Below are positions 19,660-27,499 of a DNA stretch of 64,000 nucleotides, piece after piece. Origin of the DNA: Streptomyces sp. NBC_00341 (GTDB lineage: Bacteria; Actinomycetota; Actinomycetes; Streptomycetales; Streptomycetaceae); contig NZ_CP108002.1 in NCBI RefSeq assembly GCF_041435055.1, forward strand, positions 310,001 to 374,000. Direction: 5' to 3'. A program made the translations under genes and the position numbers. How positions within the stretch are numbered: the first letter of the stretch is position 1; each line of letters begins with the position of its first letter. A model generated the notes under the pieces. That model did no database searches and was not told where the DNA came from. It worked only from the letters and a program-made list of their open reading frames with translations.

Positions 19660-19698
19660 GGAACAGCGTTCGACCTAACGATACGGAACAGCGTTCCG
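19660..19698. promoter_or_regulatory. Paired TetR operator repeats
   Basis: Two copies of CGGAACAGCGTTC start at 19660 and 19684, 24 bp apart; the second is a perfect 15-bp dyad CGGAAC-AGC-GTTCCG. They lie just before the TetR start codon and in the promoter gap of the aldo/keto reductase, so autoregulation plus control of the reductase is the simple reading. Confidence 0.6.
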
Positions 19699-19716
19699 CT
19701 TAGCAAGGGGAGCATC

Positions 19717-20340
19717 GTGCACGAGGACACGGACCGGGAGAGCGGCGCCGGAACGACCGGGGCGCTGCCCGGCAAGCGCCTGCGCGCCGACGCGCGACGC
19801 AGCACCGACGCCCTGCTGACGGCGGCCGCGGAGGTCTTCGCCACCTCGGGGGTCGACGCACCCGTACGCCAGATCACCGCCAGGGCGGGCGTGGGGGCCG
19901 GCACCCTCTACCGGCACTTCCCGCAGCGCTCCGACCTCATCGCCGCGGTCTTCCGCAACGAGGTCGACGCCTGCGCCGACGCCGCGGAACCCCTCGCGGC
20001 GCAGCACAAGCCGGCCGAGGCGCTCGCCGGATGGCTACAGCGCTTCGCGGTCTTCATCGGCACGAAGCGCGGGCTCGGCGCCGCCCTCCACTCGGGCGAC
20101 CGGGCCTACGACAGCCTGCCCGACTACTTCCAGCAGCGCTTCGTACCCGTACTCGGCGCACTCCTGGACACCGCGGCGCGAGCCGGTGAGATCCGCGCCG
20201 ACATCGGCCCGGACGACCTGCTGCGCGCCACGGGCAACCTGGCCATGCCCGCCCACGAGGACGGGGAAGGCCATACGCAGCGGATGGTCGCGCTGCTCGT
20301 CGACGGGCTGCGCTACGGCGCCCCGCCCCAGGGAGACTGA
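19717..20340 (+). CDS. TetR/AcrR family transcriptional regulator
   Basis: 207 residues. The N-terminal helix-turn-helix (about 25-75) has AAAEVFATSGVDAPVRQITARAG and the recognition-helix end GVGAGTLYRHFPQRSDLI. The C-terminal ligand domain belongs to the common group ending in LLRATGNLAMP. It starts at GTG with GGGGAG 5 nt upstream. The paired dyads overlapping its promoter suggest self-repression and control of the divergent aldo/keto reductase. Confidence 0.93.
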   Translation: MHEDTDRESGAGTTGALPGKRLRADARRSTDALLTAAAEVFATSGVDAPVRQITARAGVGAGTLYRHFPQRSDLIAAVFRNEVDACADAAEPLAAQHKPAEALAGWLQRFAVFIGTKRGLGAALHSGDRAYDSLPDYFQQRFVPVLGALLDTAARAGEIRADIGPDDLLRATGNLAMPAHEDGEGHTQRMVALLVDGLRYGAPPQGD

Positions 20341-20410
20341 CCGAAGGCCCTTCCCGCCTTCCGGCGCGCGGCGCGGCCGTTCGCAGGCCGCGTCCCGCAA
20401 GCCCGCCGGG

Positions 20411-21526
20411 TCAGCCGCGCGCCCCCGCCGTCGGAGCCGCCGCCTCACCGGTGCGGGCCCGGCTCGCCGGCACCGTCGCTTCCGCGGGCGCCTGCGCGGT
20501 CGACTTCCGTACGACGAGCCTCGGCCTGATCAGCAGCGAACGCCCCGCGACCGGCGCGGAGTCGATGCGCGCGCGCAGCTGCTGAAACGTCTCGGCGGCC
20601 ATCTCCGGCAGCGGCTGGCGGACCGTGGTGAGCGGTGGCTCGAAGAGGTCGGCGAGCAGGATGTCGTCGAACCCGACCACGGAGACGTCCTGCCCGGCGC
20701 TGCGCCCGGCGTCCTTCGCGCCCCGGCAGATCCCGATCGCGCACATGTCGTTGATGGCGACGAACGCGGTGGGCGGTCGCGGCCGGCCGAGGAGCTCGCG
20801 GGCGGCGTTGCGGCCCAGTTCGGCTGCGTCCTTGTCACCGAACTCGGCGGTGTCGGCGCCGGGCCAGACGATCGCGTCGGCGGGGTCGAGGCCGGCCGAC
20901 TCCAGGGCGGCCCGGAACCCGCGCAGCCGCTCGCGGCGGTTGACACTGTTGACCGAGCCGGAGACGAACGCCAGCCTGCGGTGTCCCAGCTCAAGCAGGT
21001 GACGGGTGGCGAGCTCGGCGCCCATCGCGTTGTCGACGCTGATGGAGGACAGCGAGGGAGGGTCCCCCGCCTGGGCGGTGCGGTCGAACGCGATCATCTT
21101 CAGGCCGCGTCCGAGCAGCGGCGCGACATGGTCGAGCGAGGGCAGCGAGGAGCAGAGCACCACGCCGCTCACCCCGTCGGCCAGCAGTTCCTCGCTGTAC
21201 TTGAGTTCGCGGGCCGGGTCGCGCTCACTGTTGCAGAGCAGTACGTGGTAGCCCTCGGTCAGCGCGATGGCCTCCAGCTCGCGGGCGAGCGACCCCCAGA
21301 AGGGGTTGGCGACGGACGGCACGATCAGGCCGATGACCTTGATCCGGCCGGTGCGCAGCATCCGCGCCGCACGGTTGGGCCGGTAGCTGAGCTGCTCGAT
21401 CACCTGCTCCACGCGGGCCAGGGTGGCCGCCTGCATACGGTCCGTACGCCCGTTGAGGACGTTCGACACGGTGCTCGCGGATACACCCGCGGCCTCCGCG
21501 ACCTGATGGATCGTTACCCCGCTCAT
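20411..21526 (-). CDS. LacI-family regulator of the polysaccharide locus
   Basis: 371 residues. The N-terminal HTH MSGVTIHQVAEAAGVSAST and the hinge helix SYRPNRAARMLRTGR are classic LacI. The periplasmic-binding-like sensor domain includes IGLIVPSVANPFWG, FDRTAQAG and VVGFDDILLADLFEPPLTT. The C-terminal 30 residues are a low-complexity extension. It is divergent from a sugar ABC transporter and lyase operon, so it is the probable substrate-responsive repressor. Confidence 0.95.
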   Translation of the reverse strand: MSGVTIHQVAEAAGVSASTVSNVLNGRTDRMQAATLARVEQVIEQLSYRPNRAARMLRTGRIKVIGLIVPSVANPFWGSLARELEAIALTEGYHVLLCNSERDPARELKYSEELLADGVSGVVLCSSLPSLDHVAPLLGRGLKMIAFDRTAQAGDPPSLSSISVDNAMGAELATRHLLELGHRRLAFVSGSVNSVNRRERLRGFRAALESAGLDPADAIVWPGADTAEFGDKDAAELGRNAARELLGRPRPPTAFVAINDMCAIGICRGAKDAGRSAGQDVSVVGFDDILLADLFEPPLTTVRQPLPEMAAETFQQLRARIDSAPVAGRSLLIRPRLVVRKSTAQAPAEATVPASRARTGEAAAPTAGARG

Positions 21527-21541
21527 GCCACCTCCGGTTCG

Positions 21542-21551
21542 GAACGCGTTC
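21542..21551. promoter_or_regulatory. LacI-type operator half-way between divergent promoters
   Basis: GAACGCGTTC is a perfect 10-bp palindrome with the AACGCGTT centre typical of LacI-family sites, 16 nt upstream of the regulator start. A wider pair, GTGTACC (21562) and GGTACAC (21591), and a TTGACG near 21633 in the same gap could form further control elements for the operon. Confidence 0.5.
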
Positions 21552-21751
21552 AGCCAGACTAGTGTACCGATTTACTGAACTCTCTTCACCGGTACACCTG
21601 TTAACTTCCCTGAAAATTGTTGTGCATCAGCTGTTGACGCGCCTCTTGGGGCGTTCCTAGTCTCAGTGCATCGATTTACCAGCGCTTCCCAGCCATGGCC
21701 GGGTTGCCATCGCTGGATCGATCCACTGCCTCCACCTCAAAAGGGGTGCCC

Positions 21752-23020
21752 ATGGAACTCAAACGACGGTCGCTGCTCGCCGCCATCGGCGCCGGTACCG
21801 CCGCGGCCGCACTCTCCGGCTGCGGCACCGGCTCCTCCGCGGCCGGCTCCGCCGACGGTCCCGCCGAGGGCGAGATCACGCTGCTCACCCCGATCTACGA
21901 GGGCGCCGACGGCAAGACGCTGTTGGAGAAGCAGATCCTCGGCGGCTTCCGGAAGAAGTATCCGGACGTCAAGGTGAACGTGGACTACACCACGTACGCG
22001 CAGCTCAACGAGAAGATCACCACGGGACTCGCGGGCGGACTGCTGCCCGACGTGCTGATGATGGGCGTCGGCTGGATCCCGCCGTTCGCGGCCAAGAAGG
22101 CGATAGCCCCGCTGCCCGAGAAGTTCGCCACCGCGCACGACTACGAGAAGCGGGTGCTGGAGCCCTCCCGCTACGACGGCAAGCTGTACGCCCTGCCGGT
22201 GGTGCTCGACACCCGCATCGTCGTCTACCGCAAGGACCACTTCGCCGAGGCCGGGATCAAGAAGACACCGGCCAACTGGGCGGAGCTGCGGGCCATCGCC
22301 AAGCAGCTGACGAAGAGCGGCCGGATCGGTTTCGACCCGTTCTCCATCGATCTGCGGCAGTGCTGGGAGACCTTCCTCTTCGCCAACGGCGGTCAGCTGT
22401 TCAGCGAGGACGGCAAGAAGGTGCTGTTCACCGACAGCCGGGGCGTCGAGGCGCTGCAGTTCTTCAAGGACCTGTCGAAGGACGGTTCCGCCGACTACAC
22501 GAAGAAGACGGACGCCGGTGCACCGTCGAACGTCCAGACCGGCAAGGCGTCGATGATGATGACGACCAGCGCCCTGTGGGAACAGTGCCGTGAGCAGTCG
22601 CCGGACCTCCTGAAGAACGACACGCTCGGCTGCTTCGTCCTCGCCAACCGCAAACCCGCGATGCTCCAGGGCGGCACCCTGGTCTCGCAGTCGGCGACTT
22701 CCAAGCACCCCGCGGCGGCCCGTGCGCTGGTGGAGTACCTCTCCACCCCGGAGTCGATCCTGGGCGCGGCCAAGCAGCGCGGTTCCGTGCCGGGGCTCAA
22801 GGACCTCAACGAATCCGGCTATGTGAAGGAGAACAAGTTCGTCGATCTCTCGCTGCAGAACATGAGCGCCGCGCGCTCGGAGGGCGGCACGGCCGCGTGG
22901 ATGGAGATCCGCGAGAAGATCAAGCCGACCCTTGAGCCCGCGATCGTGGGCGGACAGTCCGCGAAGGACGCCATCGCGGAACTCGGCCGGCTGGCCGAGG
23001 CCGCCATCGGCCGGATGTGA
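21752..23020 (+). CDS. Sugar ABC transporter substrate-binding lipoprotein
   Basis: 422 residues, extracytoplasmic solute-binding protein family 1 (CUT1, oligosaccharides). The N-terminus has arginines followed by a hydrophobic stretch and the lipobox LSGC, so it is membrane-anchored. ATG 21752 is chosen because it gives a normal lipoprotein signal; a longer upstream start would not. Core features include FRKKYPDVKVNVDYTTYAQ and GLLPDVLMMGVGW. It heads the operon with two permeases directly downstream. Confidence 0.93.
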   Translation: MELKRRSLLAAIGAGTAAAALSGCGTGSSAAGSADGPAEGEITLLTPIYEGADGKTLLEKQILGGFRKKYPDVKVNVDYTTYAQLNEKITTGLAGGLLPDVLMMGVGWIPPFAAKKAIAPLPEKFATAHDYEKRVLEPSRYDGKLYALPVVLDTRIVVYRKDHFAEAGIKKTPANWAELRAIAKQLTKSGRIGFDPFSIDLRQCWETFLFANGGQLFSEDGKKVLFTDSRGVEALQFFKDLSKDGSADYTKKTDAGAPSNVQTGKASMMMTTSALWEQCREQSPDLLKNDTLGCFVLANRKPAMLQGGTLVSQSATSKHPAAARALVEYLSTPESILGAAKQRGSVPGLKDLNESGYVKENKFVDLSLQNMSAARSEGGTAAWMEIREKIKPTLEPAIVGGQSAKDAIAELGRLAEAAIGRM

Positions 23021-23029
23021 GGCGTCACT

Positions 23030-24001
23030 GTGGGAGCTGTATCCGTACTGAAGGCACGGCCCGCGCGGCCTCCTTCCCCGACTGAGCACAGCGCACCGGC
23101 GACCCGGCGGTCGCGCAGGACCCCGACGGGCCCCGGGCGTCGCAGGCGACGGGCCGGCATGCTCATGGTGGCGCCCGCCCTGCTGCACGCCTCCCTCTGG
23201 ATCGGGCTGCCGGTCATCGCCGCGGTCGTCCTGGCCTTCACCAAGTACGACGTGCTGACGCCGCCGCAGTTCGTGGGGTTCGACAACTTCCGGGACATGC
23301 TGGACGACGCGGTGTTCCGCAAGTCCATCGTGAACACCGTCATCTACACCTTCTTCACCGTGCCGTTCGGCATGGCGCTGGGGCTGCTGATGGCGCTCGC
23401 CCTGCACACGGGGCTCAAGGCGCGGGGTGTCTTCCGCACCGCGATCTTCCTGCCGCAGGTCACCGCGACGGTCGCCATCGCCCTGGTCTGGCTGTGGATC
23501 TACAACCCGGGCAACGGGCTGTTCAACACCCTGCTGTCGTTCGTGGGCATCCAGGGGCCGGCCTGGCTCTCCTCGACCTCATGGGCGATGCCGTCGGTGA
23601 TCCTGGTCGGCATCTGGCAGGGCATCGGCATGAAGATGCTCATCTACTTGGCCGCGCTGCAGTCCCTGCCGAAGGAGCTGTACGAAGCGGCCTCGGTGGA
23701 CGGCGCCTCGAAGGTCCGGCAGTTCTTCTCGATCACCCTGCCGCTGCTGAAACCGGCGACGTTCTTCGTGCTCATCACCTCGATGATCAACGCGTTCCAG
23801 TCCTTCGACCAGATCTACATCCTGACCGACGGCGGACCGGCCAACAGCACCACGATGATGACGTATGAGATCTACAAGTCCGCCTTCCGGGAGTTCCGCG
23901 TCGGCTACGCCTGCGCCCAGTCCCTGGTGCTGTTCGTCCTGCTGATGGGCTTCACCCTGGTCAACCGGCGGATCATGGGAGGCACCCGTGGCCACAGCTG
24001 A
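23030..24001 (+). CDS. Sugar ABC transporter permease 1 (MalF-like)
   Basis: 323 residues with about six membrane segments following a 45-residue cytoplasmic arginine-rich leader. The ATPase-contacting EAA loop reads YEAASVDGASKVRQFFSITLPLL. GTG start 9 nt after the binding-protein stop. No ATPase gene follows; Streptomyces CUT1 importers usually share the MsiK ATPase encoded elsewhere. Confidence 0.95.
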   Translation: MGAVSVLKARPARPPSPTEHSAPATRRSRRTPTGPGRRRRRAGMLMVAPALLHASLWIGLPVIAAVVLAFTKYDVLTPPQFVGFDNFRDMLDDAVFRKSIVNTVIYTFFTVPFGMALGLLMALALHTGLKARGVFRTAIFLPQVTATVAIALVWLWIYNPGNGLFNTLLSFVGIQGPAWLSSTSWAMPSVILVGIWQGIGMKMLIYLAALQSLPKELYEAASVDGASKVRQFFSITLPLLKPATFFVLITSMINAFQSFDQIYILTDGGPANSTTMMTYEIYKSAFREFRVGYACAQSLVLFVLLMGFTLVNRRIMGGTRGHS

Positions 24002-24911
24002 GCTGCACAAGTCCGGGGCCCTGCGTCCGCCCCGGCCCGCCGCGAAGGGCAACCGCCGCTCCGCCGGCCGGATCGCGCTGTTCCTGACGCTCTGCGTCGT
24101 CTCGCTGCTGATGGTGGTGCCGTTCGTCTGGATGGTGCTGACCTCACTCAAGACGCCCGTGGAGATCGCGTCGCAGGACGCCGGACTGCTGCCGGAGCAC
24201 TGGGAGTTCGGCAACTACGTCGACGCGCTGAAGGCCGCGCCCTTCGCCACGTACGCCCGCAACAGTTTCATCATCGCGTTCAGCCACACCCTCATCAACG
24301 TCCTGGTGGCGTCGATGGCGGGGTACTCACTGGCCCGGATCAGGTTCCGGGGCAGCGAGGTCATCTTCTACCTGTTCATCGCGGCGCTGATGATCCCGAC
24401 GTACACCAAGGTGCTGCCGGAGTTCCTGATCGTCCGCTTCATGCCGCTGGCCGGTGGCAACGACCTCTTCGGCCAGGGCGGCAGCGGCTGGCTGGACTCC
24501 TGGTGGGCGCTCATCGTGCCCGGCGCGGTCACCCCGTTCGCCGTCTTCCTCTTCCGGCAGTTCTACCTGGACCTTCCGGTGGAGCTGGAGGAGGCCGCCC
24601 GGCTCGACGGGCTCGGAGAGTTCCGGATCTACTCCAGGATCATGTCCCCGCAGGTCAAGCCGGCCTTCATCACCGTGGCGCTGCTGACCTTCGAGTCCTC
24701 CTGGAACAACTTCCTGTGGCCGTTGCTGGTGACCCATTCGGACAACCTCCGGGTGATCCAGGTCGGGCTCTCCGTCTTCAAGACCGAGAACGGCACCCAG
24801 TGGCACTTCCTGATGGCGGGCACCACGCTCGCCACCCTGCCCATGGTCGTTCTCTTCCTCATCGGCCAGCGCTATTTCGTGCAGGGCTTCGCAACCGCCG
24901 GTCTCAAGTGA
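23988..24911 (+). CDS. Sugar ABC transporter permease 2 (MalG-like)
   Basis: 307 residues with about six membrane segments. The EAA loop is EEAARLDGLGEFRIYSRI. The GTG start lies inside the end of permease 1 (14-nt overlap), so translation is coupled. Together with the preceding permease it forms the membrane channel for the oligosaccharide released by the lyases of this operon. Confidence 0.95.
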   Translation: MATAELHKSGALRPPRPAAKGNRRSAGRIALFLTLCVVSLLMVVPFVWMVLTSLKTPVEIASQDAGLLPEHWEFGNYVDALKAAPFATYARNSFIIAFSHTLINVLVASMAGYSLARIRFRGSEVIFYLFIAALMIPTYTKVLPEFLIVRFMPLAGGNDLFGQGGSGWLDSWWALIVPGAVTPFAVFLFRQFYLDLPVELEEAARLDGLGEFRIYSRIMSPQVKPAFITVALLTFESSWNNFLWPLLVTHSDNLRVIQVGLSVFKTENGTQWHFLMAGTTLATLPMVVLFLIGQRYFVQGFATAGLK

Positions 24912-24956
24912 CCGGTCCCGGTCCCGAGTGGCCGGATATCGAAAGGTTTACCCCCC

Positions 24957-25721
24957 ATGTCTGCTGATCTCCAAGGTTCCCGCGCGCTGGTGACCGGAGC
25001 GGGCCACGGCATCGGCCGTGCCATCGCCGTCGCCCTCGCGGAGGCCGGCGCCGATGTCGCCGTCCACTACCACTCCTCCGCGGAGGAGGCCGCGAAGACG
25101 GTCTCCGAGATCGAGGCGCTGGGCCGCCGGGCCAAGGCGTTCCAGGCCGATGTGACGGTGACGTCCGAGGTGGACCGGTTCGTCGAGGAGGCGACCGGAT
25201 TCCTCGGCGGCCTGGACGTCCTGGTCTGCAACGCCGGCCATCTGATCGGCCGGGAGAAGATCGCCGAGATGTCGGACGACCACTTCGACCAGGTCATCTC
25301 GACCAATCTGACCTCGACGTTCCGCACCGTGCGGGCCGCCCTGCCGCATCTCACGAAGTCGTCGGCCGGGCGCGTCATCACCATGGCCTCGCTGGCCGCG
25401 CACAACGGCGGCGGCCCCGGCTCGGTCGCCTACGCGGCGGCCAAGGCCGGAGTCGTCGGCTTCACCAAGGGCCTGGCCAAGGAGCTGGGCGGCACCGGCA
25501 TCACGGTGAACGCCGTGGCCCCCGGCTTCATCAAGGGCACCGCCTTCCACGACACGTTCACCGCGCCCCAGGCGCAGCAGGCGATGGAGGCGGGCATCCC
25601 GGTGGGCCGGGCCGGCACTCCGCAGGACGTCGGCTCTGCCGTCGTCCACCTCGCGTCGCCCGCGTCCGGCTTCCTGACCGCCACCACGGTGGACATCGAC
25701 GGTGGCGTGTGGCCGCGTTGA
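24957..25721 (+). CDS. Short-chain dehydrogenase/reductase
   Basis: 254 residues, classical SDR fold. NAD(P) loop VTGAGHGIGRAIAV, the NAG motif LVCNAGHLIG, a catalytic serine in ITMASLAAHN and YxxxK in SVAYAAAKAG. GAAAGG lies 10 nt upstream of the ATG. In this context it may reduce or oxidise an intermediate of unsaturated uronate metabolism (KduD or 4-deoxy-hexoseulose reductase roles exist in the family), but this is inferred from position only. Confidence 0.92.
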   Translation: MSADLQGSRALVTGAGHGIGRAIAVALAEAGADVAVHYHSSAEEAAKTVSEIEALGRRAKAFQADVTVTSEVDRFVEEATGFLGGLDVLVCNAGHLIGREKIAEMSDDHFDQVISTNLTSTFRTVRAALPHLTKSSAGRVITMASLAAHNGGGPGSVAYAAAKAGVVGFTKGLAKELGGTGITVNAVAPGFIKGTAFHDTFTAPQAQQAMEAGIPVGRAGTPQDVGSAVVHLASPASGFLTATTVDIDGGVWPR

Positions 25722-27496
25722 GGCGGATCGCCCGGGAGCGGGGCGGCTGGTGGCACGCGTACGTGTGCCCGGCGCACGGGGTGGAGCTGGATCACGGCGA
25801 TGTGCTCGGCGGGGTGTTCCCCGAGGGCGGCGCGCGCTGCGCGTACGGCTGCCGGGTGGACGACGAGGCGGTGCGCGGTGCCTGGCTGGTGCTGTCGCAC
25901 CAGGCGTGGGCGCGGCATCTGCGGGTGCTCGCCCACCGCGGCGAGCGCGCGGAGGCGGTGGCCCGGCTCGTCGAGTACGCGGGTCTGTACGAGGAGCTGG
26001 CCACCGCCCAGCACGGCGAGGCGCAGGGCTGGATGCTGCGCGGCCGGCTCTTCCACCAGGCGCTGACCGACGCGATCTGGGCGGTGAACATCGGCCACGC
26101 GGTCAGCACGCTGGCCGAGCACGGCACGGTTGATCTGGCTGAAGTGCTGCCGCTGCTGGACGCGTTGGAGCGGTCGGCTCTGGACGCCCGGAACGTGCTG
26201 ACCGGAAAGGGGCAGCTCGCCTCGAACTACACCGCGTGGCTCAATGCCGCGGGGGTGGCCGCCGGTCGCGGCGCCGCCGCGGCACGCGGGCAGGAGTGGG
26301 ACGGCGGCAAGGAGTGGCTGGAGGGCGAGCACGGCCTGTACGCGCATCTGCGGGTCGCGGTCGCGCAGGACGGCTGGGAGTGGGAGGGCAGCACCTACTA
26401 CCACGGGTTCGTGCTGCGGGCGGCGCTGCTCGCGCTGCGCGGGACCGATCCGGCGGCCGTCCCGGCCGATGTGGTGGGTGTGCTGGCCGGGATGACGGAC
26501 GTGCTGGCGACGATCGCGACACCTGGCGGCATTCTGCCGGCGCTGCACGACGGCCCGTATCTGCGCGGCCCGCTCGCGCTGGAGTGGCTCGAACTGGTGG
26601 CGCTGGCGCAGCAGTTGGTGCCTTCCGCCGCACTGGAGGCGGTGGCCGGGCGGGCCCGTGCCGAGCTCGGTGACGCGGACGACGGTCTCGACCGGGAGCT
26701 GGGCGGCTGGTTCACCGGCCCGCCGCTGCCGGAGCGGGCCGCGCCCGGCGCGCTGACGGTGTTCGGCTCCGCGGGGTACGGGGTGCTGCGGGTCGCGGGC
26801 ATCCACGCGCTGCTGGACTTCGGCCCGCACGGCGGTTCGCACGGCCACCGGGACAAGCTGTCTCTTTATCTCTACGGCGATACGACTCCGTGGCAGCCCG
26901 ACCCGGGTCAGGTGCCCTACGCCCACGCCGAGTTCCGTGATCTGTACGCATCGACCGAGGCGCATCCGGCGTTCCGGGTGGACGGCGGCGAGCAGACCGA
27001 GTGCACGGGCACGCTGCTGCACTCGGACGACCGCTCGGTGACCGCGGAGGTGACCACCGCGTACGAGGGGGTGCGCGCGGTCCGGCGGATCGTGGCGGGC
27101 GACGGCTTCCTGGTGGACCTGCTGACCGTGACCGCCGGCCAGGACCGGCGCATCACCGCGCAACTGCGCCCCGGTACCGCCCTGGACGTCCAGTCTCAGG
27201 GGGCCGGCCCGGTGCGCACCACCTGGTACGGCGACGAGACGCTGCACGGCTGGCACACGCACCTCGCCGGGGTGCCGGTGCGCCCGGTGAGCACCCCGGG
27301 TCCCGGCCCGGCCGACGACCCCCAGCGGGTGCGGACCCGGGTCGACTTCACGGCCGTCACCGACCGGGTCACCTTCGCCTCGGTGTACCAGGCCGGGTCC
27401 GCCGGTCCCGCCGTCACCGACGTGACACTGGCGCAGGACGGGCTGACGGTCCGGCTCGCGGACGGCAGCACCACACGGTTCCGATCGGAGGACTGA
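25709..27496 (+). CDS. Heparinase II/III-like protein 1
   Basis: 595 residues. An N-terminal alpha-toroid (about 1-330, rich in Trp/Tyr/Leu helices) is followed by the heparinase II/III C-terminal beta-sandwich with DFGPHGGSHGHRDKLSLYLYG near residue 370, the most conserved block of the family. No signal peptide is visible, so it may act inside the cell on imported oligosaccharides. GTG start overlaps the SDR by 13 nt. Family members cleave uronate-containing chains by beta-elimination (PL12/15/17/21 and related); the specificity here is unknown. Confidence 0.85.
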   Translation: MAALRRIARERGGWWHAYVCPAHGVELDHGDVLGGVFPEGGARCAYGCRVDDEAVRGAWLVLSHQAWARHLRVLAHRGERAEAVARLVEYAGLYEELATAQHGEAQGWMLRGRLFHQALTDAIWAVNIGHAVSTLAEHGTVDLAEVLPLLDALERSALDARNVLTGKGQLASNYTAWLNAAGVAAGRGAAAARGQEWDGGKEWLEGEHGLYAHLRVAVAQDGWEWEGSTYYHGFVLRAALLALRGTDPAAVPADVVGVLAGMTDVLATIATPGGILPALHDGPYLRGPLALEWLELVALAQQLVPSAALEAVAGRARAELGDADDGLDRELGGWFTGPPLPERAAPGALTVFGSAGYGVLRVAGIHALLDFGPHGGSHGHRDKLSLYLYGDTTPWQPDPGQVPYAHAEFRDLYASTEAHPAFRVDGGEQTECTGTLLHSDDRSVTAEVTTAYEGVRAVRRIVAGDGFLVDLLTVTAGQDRRITAQLRPGTALDVQSQGAGPVRTTWYGDETLHGWHTHLAGVPVRPVSTPGPGPADDPQRVRTRVDFTAVTDRVTFASVYQAGSAGPAVTDVTLAQDGLTVRLADGSTTRFRSED

Positions 27497-27499
27497 CCC

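Noticed and set aside
24957..25721. FabG of fatty-acid synthesis
   Set aside because: The SDR fold fits, but the location inside a sugar operon makes a sugar-acid reductase more likely; no fatty-acid genes adjoin.
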